Assembly (NCBI GenBank): GCA_963965975.1
Contig: OZ014415.1
Span: 3,167,001-3,231,000 of the forward strand
Reading direction: 5' to 3'
DNA: 64,000 nt
Source of the DNA: Xestospongia bergquistia
Taxonomy: Eukaryota > Porifera > Demospongiae > Haplosclerida > Petrosiidae
This document shows, piece by piece, positions 23,101 through 36,160 of the stretch (within the stretch, counting starts at the first letter, position 1; each line of letters starts with the position of its first letter). Below the pieces are notes generated by a model. The model saw nothing but the letters and a program-made list of their open reading frames with translations. It was not told the DNA's origin and ran no database searches. A program made the translations under genes and the position numbers.

Positions 23101-26100
23101 TTGGTATTCATCACTAAGGAACAAAATACCTTCGGGAAAAGTAGTAAAGATTTCCATTTTCTGGTCACAAAAGCTACTAACAGTTAAAAGTTCATTATTG
23201 TTTGAAGGGATAGGGAAACATTTGAGAGACTTTAAGTCAGCTATAAAATCTGTAGCTTGTAATCCTCTGTCATTGCTACGTTTTGCATCATGTTTAACAT
23301 CTTCAAAGAGGTGATCTCTAATATATATCAAATGTTGTTTTCGCTCATGATGTGTTAACTTGGAGAAACAAGGAAAAATAAGAAGAGAGTAAATTCTTGT
23401 TTCACATTCCACAGTACCTAATAATGTGAAGTCTGAACCACATAAATATGTCCAAGAACCAAGTCTCTTAAGGAAAACAACTTTATCAAGTAAAGCCCAT
23501 TTTTCATATCCTGCAATGCAAGTGTTTTCTGAAGGCCACAAGTAAACACTTTTACCAAGAAGTGTAGCTAGCTCTCCATTGACTGTCTGAAAAATTGGCA
23601 AAGACTTGATTTGATTCAAAATAATTGAGTTGTGTCTAAAGTTAGTTCGACTCAAATATTTCATAAGAGTGTTTATATCTGAAGCAGACAGATTGATTTT
23701 AGTGAGAACACTATCTTGAGAATGTTTCATGTATATAATAGCTAATACTTTGTCATAATCTGTTAATTCAGGACAAAAATGTTTGGCATCTTCATGTACA
23801 GTCTCATCAAGAAATGGTATACCAAGACGAATTAAAAGTTGATAAGTAACATCATTACTGCTTATCATTCTCACTGGTATAACTGGAGAGTTGGCACAAT
23901 ATAGATATTGATTTGTGGCTGGAAGAAGTGCCCAATTATTGAAAATAGTTTTCTTATAAGGACTAAAGTTTGGATCATTGATAAGACACTTCCAAATCAT
24001 TTTCAAATCACTTTTTGATAAGACACACCAATTTGTGTTATCCACCTGTGGATCATTAAGTTGAGATGAGAGATTTTCTGATAATATTTTATTGACTTTG
24101 TGGAAATCAATTCTTCCAAAATAAGAGGCTGGCAGATTGAGACTTAGAAATGCTGGGTGTACAAAGCTTTTTAAAGTATTGGTAAAGAGCTGTGTGAATT
24201 CACTGCATAGAACTTTCTTGTTTTCTTTAAATAGTCGAAGGTAACTATCTGCTGTCAGCAGCAGTGGATAGGTAAATGGAGAGCTAGGAAACTCATACAC
24301 TAATTTGCCATGTACTTTCTTAGGCCTTTCTAATAGATATTTAAAAAAATAAATAAAGGTTGCTACAGATTTGAAAGGAGTGTCTTTTATAGATAATGGA
24401 CAACCTCTTAATAGTATTTGTGAATGAAATTTAGTATAAAAATCAAAGACTTGTTCATGTTTGGCTATCAATGGTTTAAATTCCTTCAAATGTTTGTAGA
24501 GATCATTTGGAGCACATGTTACTATCATTCCAAGATTTCTTAAAATGTTTTTGATGTCTCTTCTTCGTGGTTGAAAGTAAGCTTGATGAAATGGATCATT
24601 ATCATTGTGGAGGAGATGCCATTGGCCACAAATAACTTGTCCTTTATCATCATTTGTATATATTTCAGATATAAGAACTGCATCATTTTGGGCCCATAAA
24701 TTTGTAAACACTAACTTGGCCAATGTTAGCCAAGTAGAACTTAGAGCTGTAGTCATAGACTCATTTTCTTGTCTGGATACCACTATCTCTGATGACTTTA
24801 GAGCCATCCAATAAGGAAAGAGACTATAGTACCAATTCACTGCATCATAAAATTGTTGAGAGTAACTGTACCCTTCTACTTTCACTATATAATGTCTTGC
24901 TTCATTTAGAAAGTGAACGTATGAAGATGCTATTGCTTCAATGAGTGCATTATTCCATCTCATTTTACTGTCTTCGTTATCATTATTCCAGAGAGAATGA
25001 CGAGTAGTATCAAGAATGAACTGACCATTAATATGAACTGGAAGATTAGACTCAATTGGTAAAGGAAGAAAACAAAATACCTTGGAATGAAACGATGTAG
25101 AATGTTTTAAAGGCACTGCTATACTATGTTTTGGTAATACTTGCTTTATAAATTCCCAATTTTGTTTGTTGTTATTTAAATCTCCCACTCCTTGTTGAAT
25201 TAACCACTCATTCTTTGTCTGAATGAAAGGATCATGACTTGATGGTGACAATTCTATCATGCTCTTATCTATCTTGCTAGAAAGTGTCAGTTGATATGTC
25301 ACCACATGTGGCTCATATGACTCTTTAAATCGACTTAAGTGAGACTGATAGTCACTGCGACTAACCAAAGCATGATCATTCATAGAAACATTGTATCTAG
25401 TTATAAGTTTGAAACTGCTCTTGTGTTCATTACTAATGATATAGAACTCAAACTGAGTGATGTGATTGAGGAAAAGAAGAGCATCTTCAATTTGAGGTAG
25501 CCACTTGTGTAATTTCTTCTCCATTATACTAGCTGTGAGTGGTAGCTTCTTCTCTAAAATTTCTGAGTTCTTAATTTGTTCTTTTGTAGATCTTAATGGA
25601 AAACGAAAGAGAGAACCTCTATTAAGATACGAAAGACGACTTGGTAAGTTATCTAACAAGTATGCAGTTTGAAGGTCAGACATATTAGTCCAAAAGTTAC
25701 TATCAAGATTATCGTATCTCCTGCCAGGATGTAATGGATTAGCCCCAGGAACATAATGACAATGAGGATCAAACACACAAAGGATGTTACCTCGCGTTAT
25801 GAAACTAGGACAATCTGTTACATGATATACCACATTAAAACCAATACCAAATTGACCAATGGAGTCTGTGTCACCTCGTTTTGACCCAAGACCTAATTTT
25901 TGTATACCCTCTAGATCATCATCAGAAAAATCACTGTCATTCCAGACCAAGAGTGCAGGACCTTGGAGCTCTTCCCATTCTGGAGAAAGTATATGATGTT
26001 TCCCATGTGTTCTCTTGTCAAGTATGACACACATTTTTGTAGCCTTAGCATCATCAGCATTTTGTAATAGCTCTTTAAGTAAAGTGACATCTAGTGGATA

Positions 26101-29100
26101 ATCTCGTAGAATATTCTTAATTCTTTGAGTGAGCTCTTCTCTTTGACCAAATTCTGAGCCTGCAAAATGTTGTGACAGTGGAGAAACAAAGTTTTCAAGA
26201 AATTTGCTACTTGTAGGTTTTATACCAAAAGCAAGAGCTTTTTCTCTTATTAACTTAGAATGGACATAATTACAGTCTTCAGCAGGTGGAAGCCAAGGTG
26301 CGTCATTGAATGATAGTTCTTTAACTGGTCTGAGTATATAATTTTCATCAACAAGAATAACTTCATCAAGTTCTGCTACCTCTCCAGATGCTGAATTTAG
26401 TTCTAATATTATGCAGTCAACAACCTCATGCCACTCTGAAGGTAGTCCTGATTTGAATTCATCAAGCATGTGTCGAAAAGTCTCTAGCAATTTTTCCACA
26501 TTGAAATTTTCTTTAATTTTCAAAGCACTGAGTAAACTCTTACGCTCTGAAAGTATGTCAGGAAGCTTGTAAAGATATGGTCCATTCTTTTTCCAGTGTT
26601 TAGTTACATTATCAGGAATAGCAAAACAAGTACCAGTCCAAACAAATGGTTTGGTTTGAAACATTATCAACTTATTTTCAGCTTTTCCTAAAGATGCAGG
26701 TGCCTCACTCATAACAGAGGAATATTGAATTCTTCCTAACTCCACTCCATACTCAGCTCCTTTTCTGAGTTCATCATCGAAAAATTCATATATGCTGCGA
26801 CAAAGTTGAGATATTTCATCAACTACTTTATAGTTTTGACACATTATTGGTTGAAAGGTATCAAGAAGACATTGGAAATGTAGCAGTACATCATCTAATG
26901 ATGGTCTAGTTGGAATACCCAGTACAGTAAGTACACTGTAAGGAATATGTCCACATCCTCCATTACTGACATCATTGGTATTTACTATGGCTTTCTGTGA
27001 GCCTACAAGTGCTGTAGCTTTTGATATATTCATAGATATGACTTGAGATGGACTTAATAAATCACATTGTTCTCCTTTCCAAGGTAAAATATAGTGATCT
27101 GGCTTTGAAACAATTGGAAGAAAATGAATATTTTTAAGTGTATCAATGGCTGGGTCATTCATTGACTGAGATGATGGTATACTATGATTTTTTTCCTCTA
27201 CACTCTTAAAGATGAGCTTGACTCTATTAAGAGCTTTAAAAGTATCTCTTGCAAATAGAGCATCAATTGTTTTAGCACTTTTAATAATTATATTCCAAGG
27301 TAAGTTTGATGATATCAAACCAAGATCATTCATAGCTTGACAAGTTAGGCTGTTGCTGTAAAAATTTGATAATGGAAACATTTCATCTTCTGGATTAAAT
27401 AAATCCCTTAATACCAACGAATCAACAAGTTGACTAGGTAGTTTTAACTTCTTACCCTGAGGAGAAACAGGAATACATGGATATTGTTGAAGGTGTTCTT
27501 TTAATAATGAGTTTTGACTTTGTTCAACAGAAATAGTTGATAACATAAGTGATAAAATCTCATTACGAACATCAACATCAGAGTCAAAGGAACTAATTCT
27601 GGGAAAAAACATACTTGCAAAGTCATTCTCATCTATCAGCTCCATTTCCTGCTGCTGTATTTGCTGCATATAAAGGTGTGGCAAGAAAACCACTGAGATT
27701 TGAAGCATTGTAATAGCTTTACTGATGCAACTGAGTATTTTAGTGCATGTTATGCCCAATTTATTAAATATTTCTGGAGAAAGAAACTTTGACTCAGCTA
27801 GTGTTAACCACATGTTTGTAGAAGCAGAATGAAACAGGGCATTCTCTGATATCATCTTGTACAAGACTGAGTTCATACTCTCCCATGGATGTCTTGATTG
27901 TAATCTAGTGTTCAAAGGCCAAAGAGAATAAAACTCATAGTTCAAAAGTTGACCTGATATACACATAACTTGTAGAGTAGTCAATAAACTACAATAAGCC
28001 TTTGGTATAGCACTTTCCATTAATTTTTGGTTCCACCATTCTCTTGAATCAGTAGCCATTCTAGATGAACCAGTCCAGGTACCACTTCTGTTACTCATAA
28101 CAGCAAAGTTAGCACTTACATGTACAGGTAGTCCTGTACTAGGTACTGCTAATGGAAGAAAACAAAATACAGACCCTTCGATCTGTTTACATTCAAAACT
28201 ACTGGACTCATTAACTTTAATAAGCTGGCAAGCAACAGATGCAATAGAAGGTTGAGTTTGATGATCTTGTGTAAGAAGCTCTTCCTTCTGGTTTGAAACT
28301 AACCAATATTCTACTAAGATATTTTGGTTTAACTTCTTGATAGTGACAATTTTTTTTTGACTACATAGTAAGCTCATTTCAATTGATACATGTAGTTTTG
28401 GCTGAAAACCATTTCTGTCAATTGAGCTAAATGTAATTCTTTTTACATGTTGTAAAAACAGTAACAGTTTGGATCCATTCTCAGTTAAGTCTTCTCTGAG
28501 TTGTGATATCATGTGCTCATTGTAGAGTGTAGAACTAATTTGACTGGGACTTCTTCTAAAAGGAAACCGAAACATAGTACCATTGTATACAGTAGAAGCT
28601 TTAAAACCAAACAAGCCTTTGTATGGTACTAGTTGATGAGACTGAGATACAAACTTTGAAAGGTACTTCATTCTCTTACCTGGTCTGTTCTCATTATGAA
28701 TTATGCCTTTAAGATACTGGAGAGTAGGGTCAAATATATAAAGCCACTCTCCACTCACAAATGAAGGGACATCAGTGATGTGATATACTGAACAAAAACC
28801 AACACCAAATTTACCAATCTTTAATGGTTTGTTAGCTTTTGTAGCACTAGCTAATTTTGTGATGTTTTCAAAATCATCATTTGTAAAAGTGCTGTTATTA
28901 TGAACAACTAAAGCTGGACCATGACTATCAGCCATTCCTTTAAACAAGAGCTTTTTTGTTGTGTGTTGGCGAGCATCATAAAGAATGTTGACTTCTGTTG
29001 CTTCAGCATCATCAGCATTTTGTATCATTTCCTTAATAATGGTCAGACCATCTTTGTATTCCTTCAAGATATTACTAAGACGAGTGATAAGAGGTTCATG

Positions 29101-32100
29101 TTGACCAGCATCTTCAAATACATCTTCTGTGATATCAAGATGATCACTGAGAGGACTTAGACCAAGTTGTGGAGCAAGATGAGCTACCTTATCATGGACT
29201 AACATATATTCTTCATTGGAAGTCTTTGCAATGTTAAGAAGCATTTCATTATCTGTGTATACAACATCCTTAACAGGTTGAAGCTGGGGATATAACGAGT
29301 CACTCTGTACTGGTACTAATACAACTCCATCATTCATTCTTGATGGATCATCTACTACCCAGTCTAATATTGCTTTTACTAATGACCATGCTTCTTCTGT
29401 ACTAATTTGACCTGGTCTATCTTTAATAGATTGCAGTACAGAAAGTACATCTTTTGATGAAATCTGTTGCTGAATTCCACATTGAGAAAAGAATTGGTAA
29501 AACTTTTGTAATCTACTTTGTACTATGAAGACAAAGGGCTCTAGACTTTGTCTGAAGGTAGGATTACTTTTAATAGCTACCATACTAGAGCTGATAAATG
29601 TGGATTCACTCTCTATCCATACCCATTTCTCTATATCATTAAAGGTCTTCTTGTCACAATAATCTACATTATCTTGAAGATAACTGTAGGTCTGGTATGA
29701 TAGCTGATCTAATACATCAGACTCTATTTCAACCTCATTTTTAATTATATCTTTAAAATGAGCTACAACTGCAGCTACAATAACTTGAATAGAGCTACAA
29801 AGACATTGAGCAATTTGTAATGGTACATTTTCTATAAATATAGCTTGTGACCCAGCTATCATTGGCAATTGTGACGAGCTTATATGTTGAGATAGGACTA
29901 CTAATGGATTATATTTACTTGATGCTAACCTGTGACTATACGAAGACCCCTTCCACTTTAAGCAAGTAGGGTAGCCTTCAGGAGGGTTAGTAACTATTGG
30001 CAACCAGCAATAACTTTGAGCTTGAAGTACTAAAACATTATGCAAATCTTTAGGAAATGTTGTAGTAACCACTCTTTGATTGAGTACATCTGGGTACTTA
30101 TTGAGGTAGCAAAAAACTGTTATTACTCTTGAAATGTTTACATCATTAGATACAGCTAACCCTGTTCCTGAATACACCTGAATACTTGTTATAATCTGTA
30201 GTATATCTGTCCCTGTGATAGAGGTAATAGACTTTAGCCCACACTGTCGAAGGACATTGAGATAAGAAGAAAAGTCAGGTCCAGGAAATACTGGTTGACG
30301 TTTGAACAATTGTATTAATAATTCATCATGAGGATCAAAAAGATTACATGGAGCTTGCAGTACAGTTGATGATGAGACTGGTATAAATGGCAAAGTTGCT
30401 ACACCATATTTGAATAGATCAAATAAGCTGGATGGATATCTACTCTTCATATTATCAAAGTTATCAAGTACACACTTCATAATGAAGACTACATAACAAC
30501 TACTGAACCATTTGCGTCTAATTAGATAAAACAAAATACTTAGCAGATAGTCTATTTCATTCATGAAATGAACATGCTGAGGTAGCTGTTTTAAAAGACT
30601 CTCAAACTTTGTATTTCCAAGTCTGCTAATTACAAAAGCAGTATTAGAAAGTACATCTCTTCTCAAATCAAATGATTCACTTTCTGCAATTGCTATATTT
30701 TTATAGAATGGTGTCTTAATAGAGTTGATTGAGTAACGAGTTTCTGTGTCTTGAATTACACTAAATATAGGTAATGTACAGACTGTATTAATTCTAGCTA
30801 CTGTGGACAATGTGCTAGATGATAGAAGTGTTTGCAAAGTTTCTGCTTCTTTACTAGATAGCTTCACATTTCCCAAATTAAAGCCTTGCATTGCATCTAG
30901 TATATCATCTGGATTAAACTGGTATAAATATTGAGCCAGATGATGATGAACTAAATATGGAAAGTCTGAAGCATTAGCTAGCTTAATATCACACTTCTCA
31001 AGAGCTGTTGCTAAAATTGAAGATATAGAAGAAGAAGGAGAAATGTATACTACACCACCTTGTTTAGCTAAAGGCATTACTGAAGTTTGGCACGAAGTGT
31101 GCTTTATTGGTACTATCTCCTTTTGATGAAATAAGTGGAGTCCTTTATCATGTAGCCATTCCCAGAAGGAAGAAAGTTGTTCATCAGACCAAGATCCAGA
31201 TTTGGATTGTGGTAAAAGGTTTGCTACTATAGGTACACCCAATACTTTAACTTGTGTTTGGCCACTTATTGCAACCTCCATTAAATATGAATGAGTGGAT
31301 GGATTTGTAGAATAAACACTGACTAACACATGTTCCAAACCAGGAAGAAGAGTATGAGGAATGCTACTACTGCAAACATACACCTCAGTAGTATAATGAC
31401 TTACTTGTGTAAATTGTACAAAGCTACCATTAAGCAATGGGAGTAGTTTAAGTCCAGAGAGGTCATTATATACATGATCACTTAAACAATAGTCAAGAAT
31501 TGCAAGTTTATCCTGGTTGGACATATGGTTGTAAGCATTTAAGTTTTTTTTGAGTGCTTTCCTTACTTTAGAAGGGTTTAGAAATCTTTTATTTAAAGTA
31601 TAATATTGTCTCAAAGCCATCCATTGGTTACAATCTAGCTCAACTAGTTTTATATGGCAATTCAAAACGCTTTTCTTTACTTGTTGTGGAACATCTTCAT
31701 TCTCGCTTACAAATAATGATTCACTAATACTGATCCACTGTCCTCCAAAAATTGGACTGTACACAACTTGATTGCTATGGAGAAATTTCTTATAAAAAGG
31801 CTCTAACATATCATTCCAAGGTGTGCTTTTAACGTTATCTATATCAGGCCAACAACTATATATAGCAATATAATTACTAGGACACAGTTGTATCAACTCT
31901 AAGACTAACTTCGTATAACAAGAAGGCAGACAATTTTTAACCAACAGTTTGTTCCAAGTACTTTCTTCATCATTTTTTCTTTCTTGTGCTTCCCATTTGA
32001 GAGATCTACGATTATTACAGACAGCAAAAGTTCCATTAATGTGAACACTAAATGGAGCTTTGTCTTCAATGGGTAAAGGAAGGACACAAAATATACGACT

Positions 32101-35100
32101 ACCATAACATGGTGTACTACTGACTTCAAAAGCTGTTCCTACCCAGGGCAAAACATGATGCTTCTCTGCTAATTGCATTACCTCTGTGTCCTCACTACCA
32201 ACCTGATTAACTACTATCCATTCATGTTTACTGTGACTACTATCATGTACTTCAATACAAAAATGATCAATACTTTGAGTTACTTCATATACACTACTCA
32301 ATGAATCAATTGTAAAAGTGGATTGTACATCACTGAGTAATTTTTGTTGTTGAGTTATGTGTTGAATGTAGGTATCAGTATCAACACTTACTTTAAACAC
32401 TGATTTAAGAGTTTTAGTAATCTCTATTACTTCAATGGAACAAACTGATCGAAGAAAAAGTAAAGTGTATTTTGCTTCAGCTTTAAGAGATTCTAATAGC
32501 ACATGAAGTTTTGAAACACCACATAGTTCTTCAGAAAGCTTTGATGGTTGGTTACGAAGTGGAAATCTGAAAAAAGTTTTGTTACGAAAGGATTTAGAAC
32601 TCTTTGAAAAACTGCAAATGCCATTATATGGATCTAGTACTTCAGGACACCTTACTAATAAATTTTGTAACTTATAGCGTTGGCCAGACTCACCCTTCCA
32701 TATATGTTCTTGTGGCTCTAGAAATCCACAGTACTCCTCACTAACAATTACTGGAAGATCTGAATACAAATGAAATAATATTCATGAACTATACTTCCAT
32801 GACCAACTGTACTTACCAGTAATGTGATACACAGAGTTGAATCCAATTCCAAACTTTCCTACTTTGTGTGGATTCTTAGCTTTACCACTCTGGTGTAGAC
32901 TTTGGATACTATCCCAGTCTTCTTTCTTAAAAGGTGCATTATTAAAAGACATTAAAGCTGGACCATAAAACCGAGATAGTTCATCATGTTTCTCAGTATC
33001 TCTCACTAGCCTAGGTGGAAGGGTCTGTAATTGACGGCAGTCCAGGAAGAATTTGACCTCAGTAGCACCAGCATCATCAGCATTTTGAATGATTTCCTGT
33101 AATAGATTAGATACCAACCTATGATGGCACACTTTCAGACAAAGACTATACAGTATTGTTATCCATGTAGCATTTTATAAACCAAGTAAATCTATACATA
33201 CACATACACTCACATATTCAATATATATATATATGTATATCATTCAGTATGGTAGTATTCAATATGTAGGGATGCCATAGCCTCTGTATTCAATCTATAC
33301 ATTATGATACTTTCAAAATGTCTACATTATGATACTTTTAAAATAGATCTATTATTTGTATTTGAATACCTACTACTATTGAAATATCCAACTTTGTTAT
33401 AAAGCATTTCTAAAGTAGGAAACCAGGAAGTAGCTAAACTGTCAAATTGTTTCATGTTCTTGTTTCCCGAAGCTAGCACAAAATTGAGCGATGCTCTCAC
33501 AGTGGTTATAGCATAGGAAAAGAGCTAGTTCAACCTGCTTGGGAACAGGCTACATAGTGTCCTCATAGCTCAAACTTGTTAAAAAGTTACAAGAATCATA
33601 CATACATACATATATCCATACACACACACATATATATATGTATATGTATGTATGTATATACATATATATACATATATATAATATTATATGCATCTTATAA
33701 TAGGATTCATAGCCCACATATTTTGAAACGTAATAGTTTTCTACCTAACACATACAGACCTCCTAGCAGGTATATATTTGCAATATAGAACATGAGAGCT
33801 AAAATTGCTTGATTCTTCATTAAAAACAGTATAATGGTAGGTTTAGATAGATCTTATTACAAGCATTATCAGTTCTGTCATTATCCATTAATCCATATAT
33901 ATGTTATATGAATATCTGTCAACTTAGATTTGAAAATGATATCGCTCAATAACCAGATGCTTATTCTATGCAGCAATTGCAGTAAGTTAGTATGAATCTC
34001 TTGACAAGTTAAATCAGATATCTCATGGTTCGCTGAACTATATGCGTAATATAGATCTACCAACTCAGGAATTTGTATAAGATACATCATCTTTGAGACT
34101 ATAGCCCTCAGGTAATATCTCTTTGTGAAATTCCTCATTGACAGGCGGATAGACCTCTGCCTTATGATGTTTTCTAGAGTTACAAAGCTCAATCAGTCCA
34201 TCCAAGTTAAAGGGACTCAAGGTAAAAGTAACAATATTCATTGGTTACTACATTTGTCACAATTACTTTATGTGAGCTAATTGTTAATTTAATGACACTC
34301 AAAAGTTACACATAAAAATAGATTAATATGTGAAATGGACATTATAGATATATACACATGGTCCAAATTCTAAAGTATCTTAGGACATCCTGGCACACAT
34401 AACATGTCAGGCAGTAAAAATATAAATGTGAGAATATGAATAACTTGTTCCTTCTTCATAAAAGGTATAATGGCAAGTTAATATGGTTCTCGTCTCAACC
34501 TTTAACAGTTCTATCATGGGTTATGGGTCAGTAAGCATTATATAAACATGACAAATTGAGATTTTTAAAAGAAATATTGCTCAATGGCCACATGGTATTT
34601 TATAAAACAGATTGGCTAATATGAATGTCATGATAAGTTATATCAGAGTTATTGTGGTTCATGACATAAACCCAACTTGTCATTTGTAAAACATATTACC
34701 CTAAGGCTTACAGGTGATATTTTTGTGACAATTTCTGAGTCAGCTAATTTTATATAAGGCATATAAACTTAAGAACTAACATTTGTAACACTTGTACATG
34801 TGTGTATATGCAGTGAAAGTACTTTAGTGCGGACACCACTGTGACATATGAAAATTGTCCCACTTGATAATATGTCTATTTTAGAGTTTAACTTGTCTAC
34901 ATTGTTATTTAAGTAAAGATATTTTACATTATAATTACTATGATAATTATCAGTGCATTATACATACAAGTAGCTATTACATTCAGAGAATCAAGGACAT
35001 GCTCAGTGGTGACCCAAAAGAAGAAAGGATACAGACCCCTAGTAGGTCTGGGCTCTCACAGAAATAATTGTCCATATAAATCATTCATGTTTTATATTGT

Positions 35101-36082
35101 TAACTATCACATAGTTAGATCTCATATATAAAATTAATGTTTATCTGCTTTACAGAATCAAGGGGTGTCTGGAGTTCAGGGGTTAAAAATATATAGCTTT
35201 CCACCAGAATGCAATCCATACCTCAACAAATTGTCAGTTAAAATAACATGTTATTGTTTTAGAGGTTCATTTTAGTAAGGTTCCACTGTAATATATATCA
35301 TTATGCTTAGGACCCATCAACAATGGATATAGGTATCATATTAACATGTAAATAAGGAACAAGTGATTTAGCTATCAGATTTATATTTTCAAATATAAAA
35401 CTGCTAGGAAGTTTATACATGCTCTATAGAACCAACAAAATATTATGGGTTTGAATCTCATTATAAAATATAATATTTATTTATATTAATATTTAGAACA
35501 AGAATTGTTGACTAAAAAGACAATTGAAGAGTGAACTTAATTCACTGCAGTAAATCAAAAGACTCAAATCCATGTGTTCTACTATCAGCAGTTGTAAATG
35601 TAGCTTTGCAGCTTGAGTAATTCCAGTAAATGCTAATATAATTATTTTAATTAACATAAATTCTAGTATCAATCTCTACATATAAATAAGAGGTTTCTAT
35701 GCTTTTCATTTACAATAGTAGTTTGTACCAACCAAGGGAGTCTTTATATTAATTGTCATCAATGTTGTGTATAGTTGTGTTATATATAAACTAAAAAGTA
35801 CTAACAGTTATGACTTCATAATAAATGCAGTTAAGTACATTAACAGCAGTTATTAGTTTGTTTTAGAAAATGGTCGTCATATAAATATAGTCTATCTCTC
35901 ATAAAGTAAGCTCTGAGTCGCTGGACCGTATATTTATTTGAGCACGTGATTACAGAGAAACATGACATTAAGTTTACCTTGAATATCTGTCCTCTGGGAT
36001 AATCTCTTAGAATATTTTTGATCATCTTATAGAGAGGAGGCCTCTTCTGCCCAAACGATTCCCCCTGCAGTGAAGTAGCCAT
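20101..36082 (-). CDS. SACS-like: Sacsin-like giant chaperone A (3 exons, predicted 4347 aa)
   Basis: Exons on the minus strand are 36082-35978 (35 codons), 33096-32817 (280 nt) and 32759-20101 (12,659 nt, stop TGA). Donors read AAG|GTAAAC and CTG|GTAAGT; acceptors read TTACAG|GAAATC and ATTCAG|ATCTTC. The splices rejoin QIFK|EIIQNADDAG and YHIT|DLPV in frame. Three GHKL (Hsp90-like) sacsin repeats carry NADDA near residues 40, 1377 and 2363. Their partner glycine-rich motifs are GKFGIGFNSVYH at 115-126, GKFGVGFCSVYH and GQFGIGFNVVYH. A J domain with YHPDK lies near 4105, and a HEPN domain runs from about 4200 to the end (EAERWLRQ). In vertebrates sacsin is an Hsp70-linked co-chaperone for intermediate filaments and mitochondria, and its HEPN domain dimerises and binds nucleotides. 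Human sacsin, from memory 4579 aa, has an N-terminal ubiquitin-like domain; this protein starts directly at the first repeat. The large exon has no stop, so it is under selection. Paralogue B lies upstream in the same orientation. Confidence 0.9.
33590..33690. repeat. Compound (CATA)/(CA)/(TA) microsatellite
   Basis: Alternating purine-pyrimidine tract. The open frame through it (33576-33788) is just a translation of the repeat. Confidence 0.8.
33785..34745. repeat. Old direct duplication in intron 1 of gene A
   Basis: 33785-34200 and 34425-34745 share ordered matches: gattcttcatt / ccttcttcata, acagtataatggtaggtt / aggtataatggcaagtt, gatatcgctcaataacca / aatattgctcaatggcca, ttgacaagttaaatcaga / atgataagttatatcaga, and a closing ccctcaggtaatat / cttacaggtgatat. 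They are well diverged, so the duplication is old. Confidence 0.6.
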
Positions 36083-36160
36083 GATGGATGACCAAAAACT
36101 GTTCGGCTTGTGCCTAAAGTTTCGCTAATAATTGTAATAATATTCATGATGTTGAATTAG
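36083..36160 (-). promoter_or_regulatory. Upstream region of gene A with element shared with gene B
   Basis: An 18-bp string, tgtaataatattcatgat on the + strand, lies at 36133-36150, about 50-70 bp upstream of the gene A start codon. The same 18-bp string lies at 54551-54568, about 97-115 bp upstream of the gene B start. Most other upstream sequence differs. It may be a core promoter or 5' UTR element, but similar AT-rich strings also occur in the small intron (near 32772), so function is unproven. Confidence 0.4.

Larger units (their letters stand above)
33097..35977 (-). other. Intron 1 of sacsin-like gene A (2881 bp)
   Basis: Bounded by GTAAAC (35977) and TTACAG (33097). It contains a CA/TA microsatellite (33590-33690) and two diverged direct copies of a segment of about 350 bp (33785-34200 and 34425-34745). 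I saw no convincing coding exon. The same intron in paralogue B is only 339 bp. Confidence 0.8.

Noticed and set aside
21353-31000. Plus-strand frames inside sacsin genes A and B
   Set aside because: They are shadows of the long minus-strand exons; their similarity between A and B follows from the coding strand.
20101-32769. Start of gene A within the large exon
   Set aside because: The first codon of that frame is TTG and lies in the intron. The splice to exon 2 restores YHITDLPV, as expected for sacsin repeats.
33576-33788. 70-codon frame rich in I, Y and H
   Set aside because: It is the translation of a CA/TA microsatellite.
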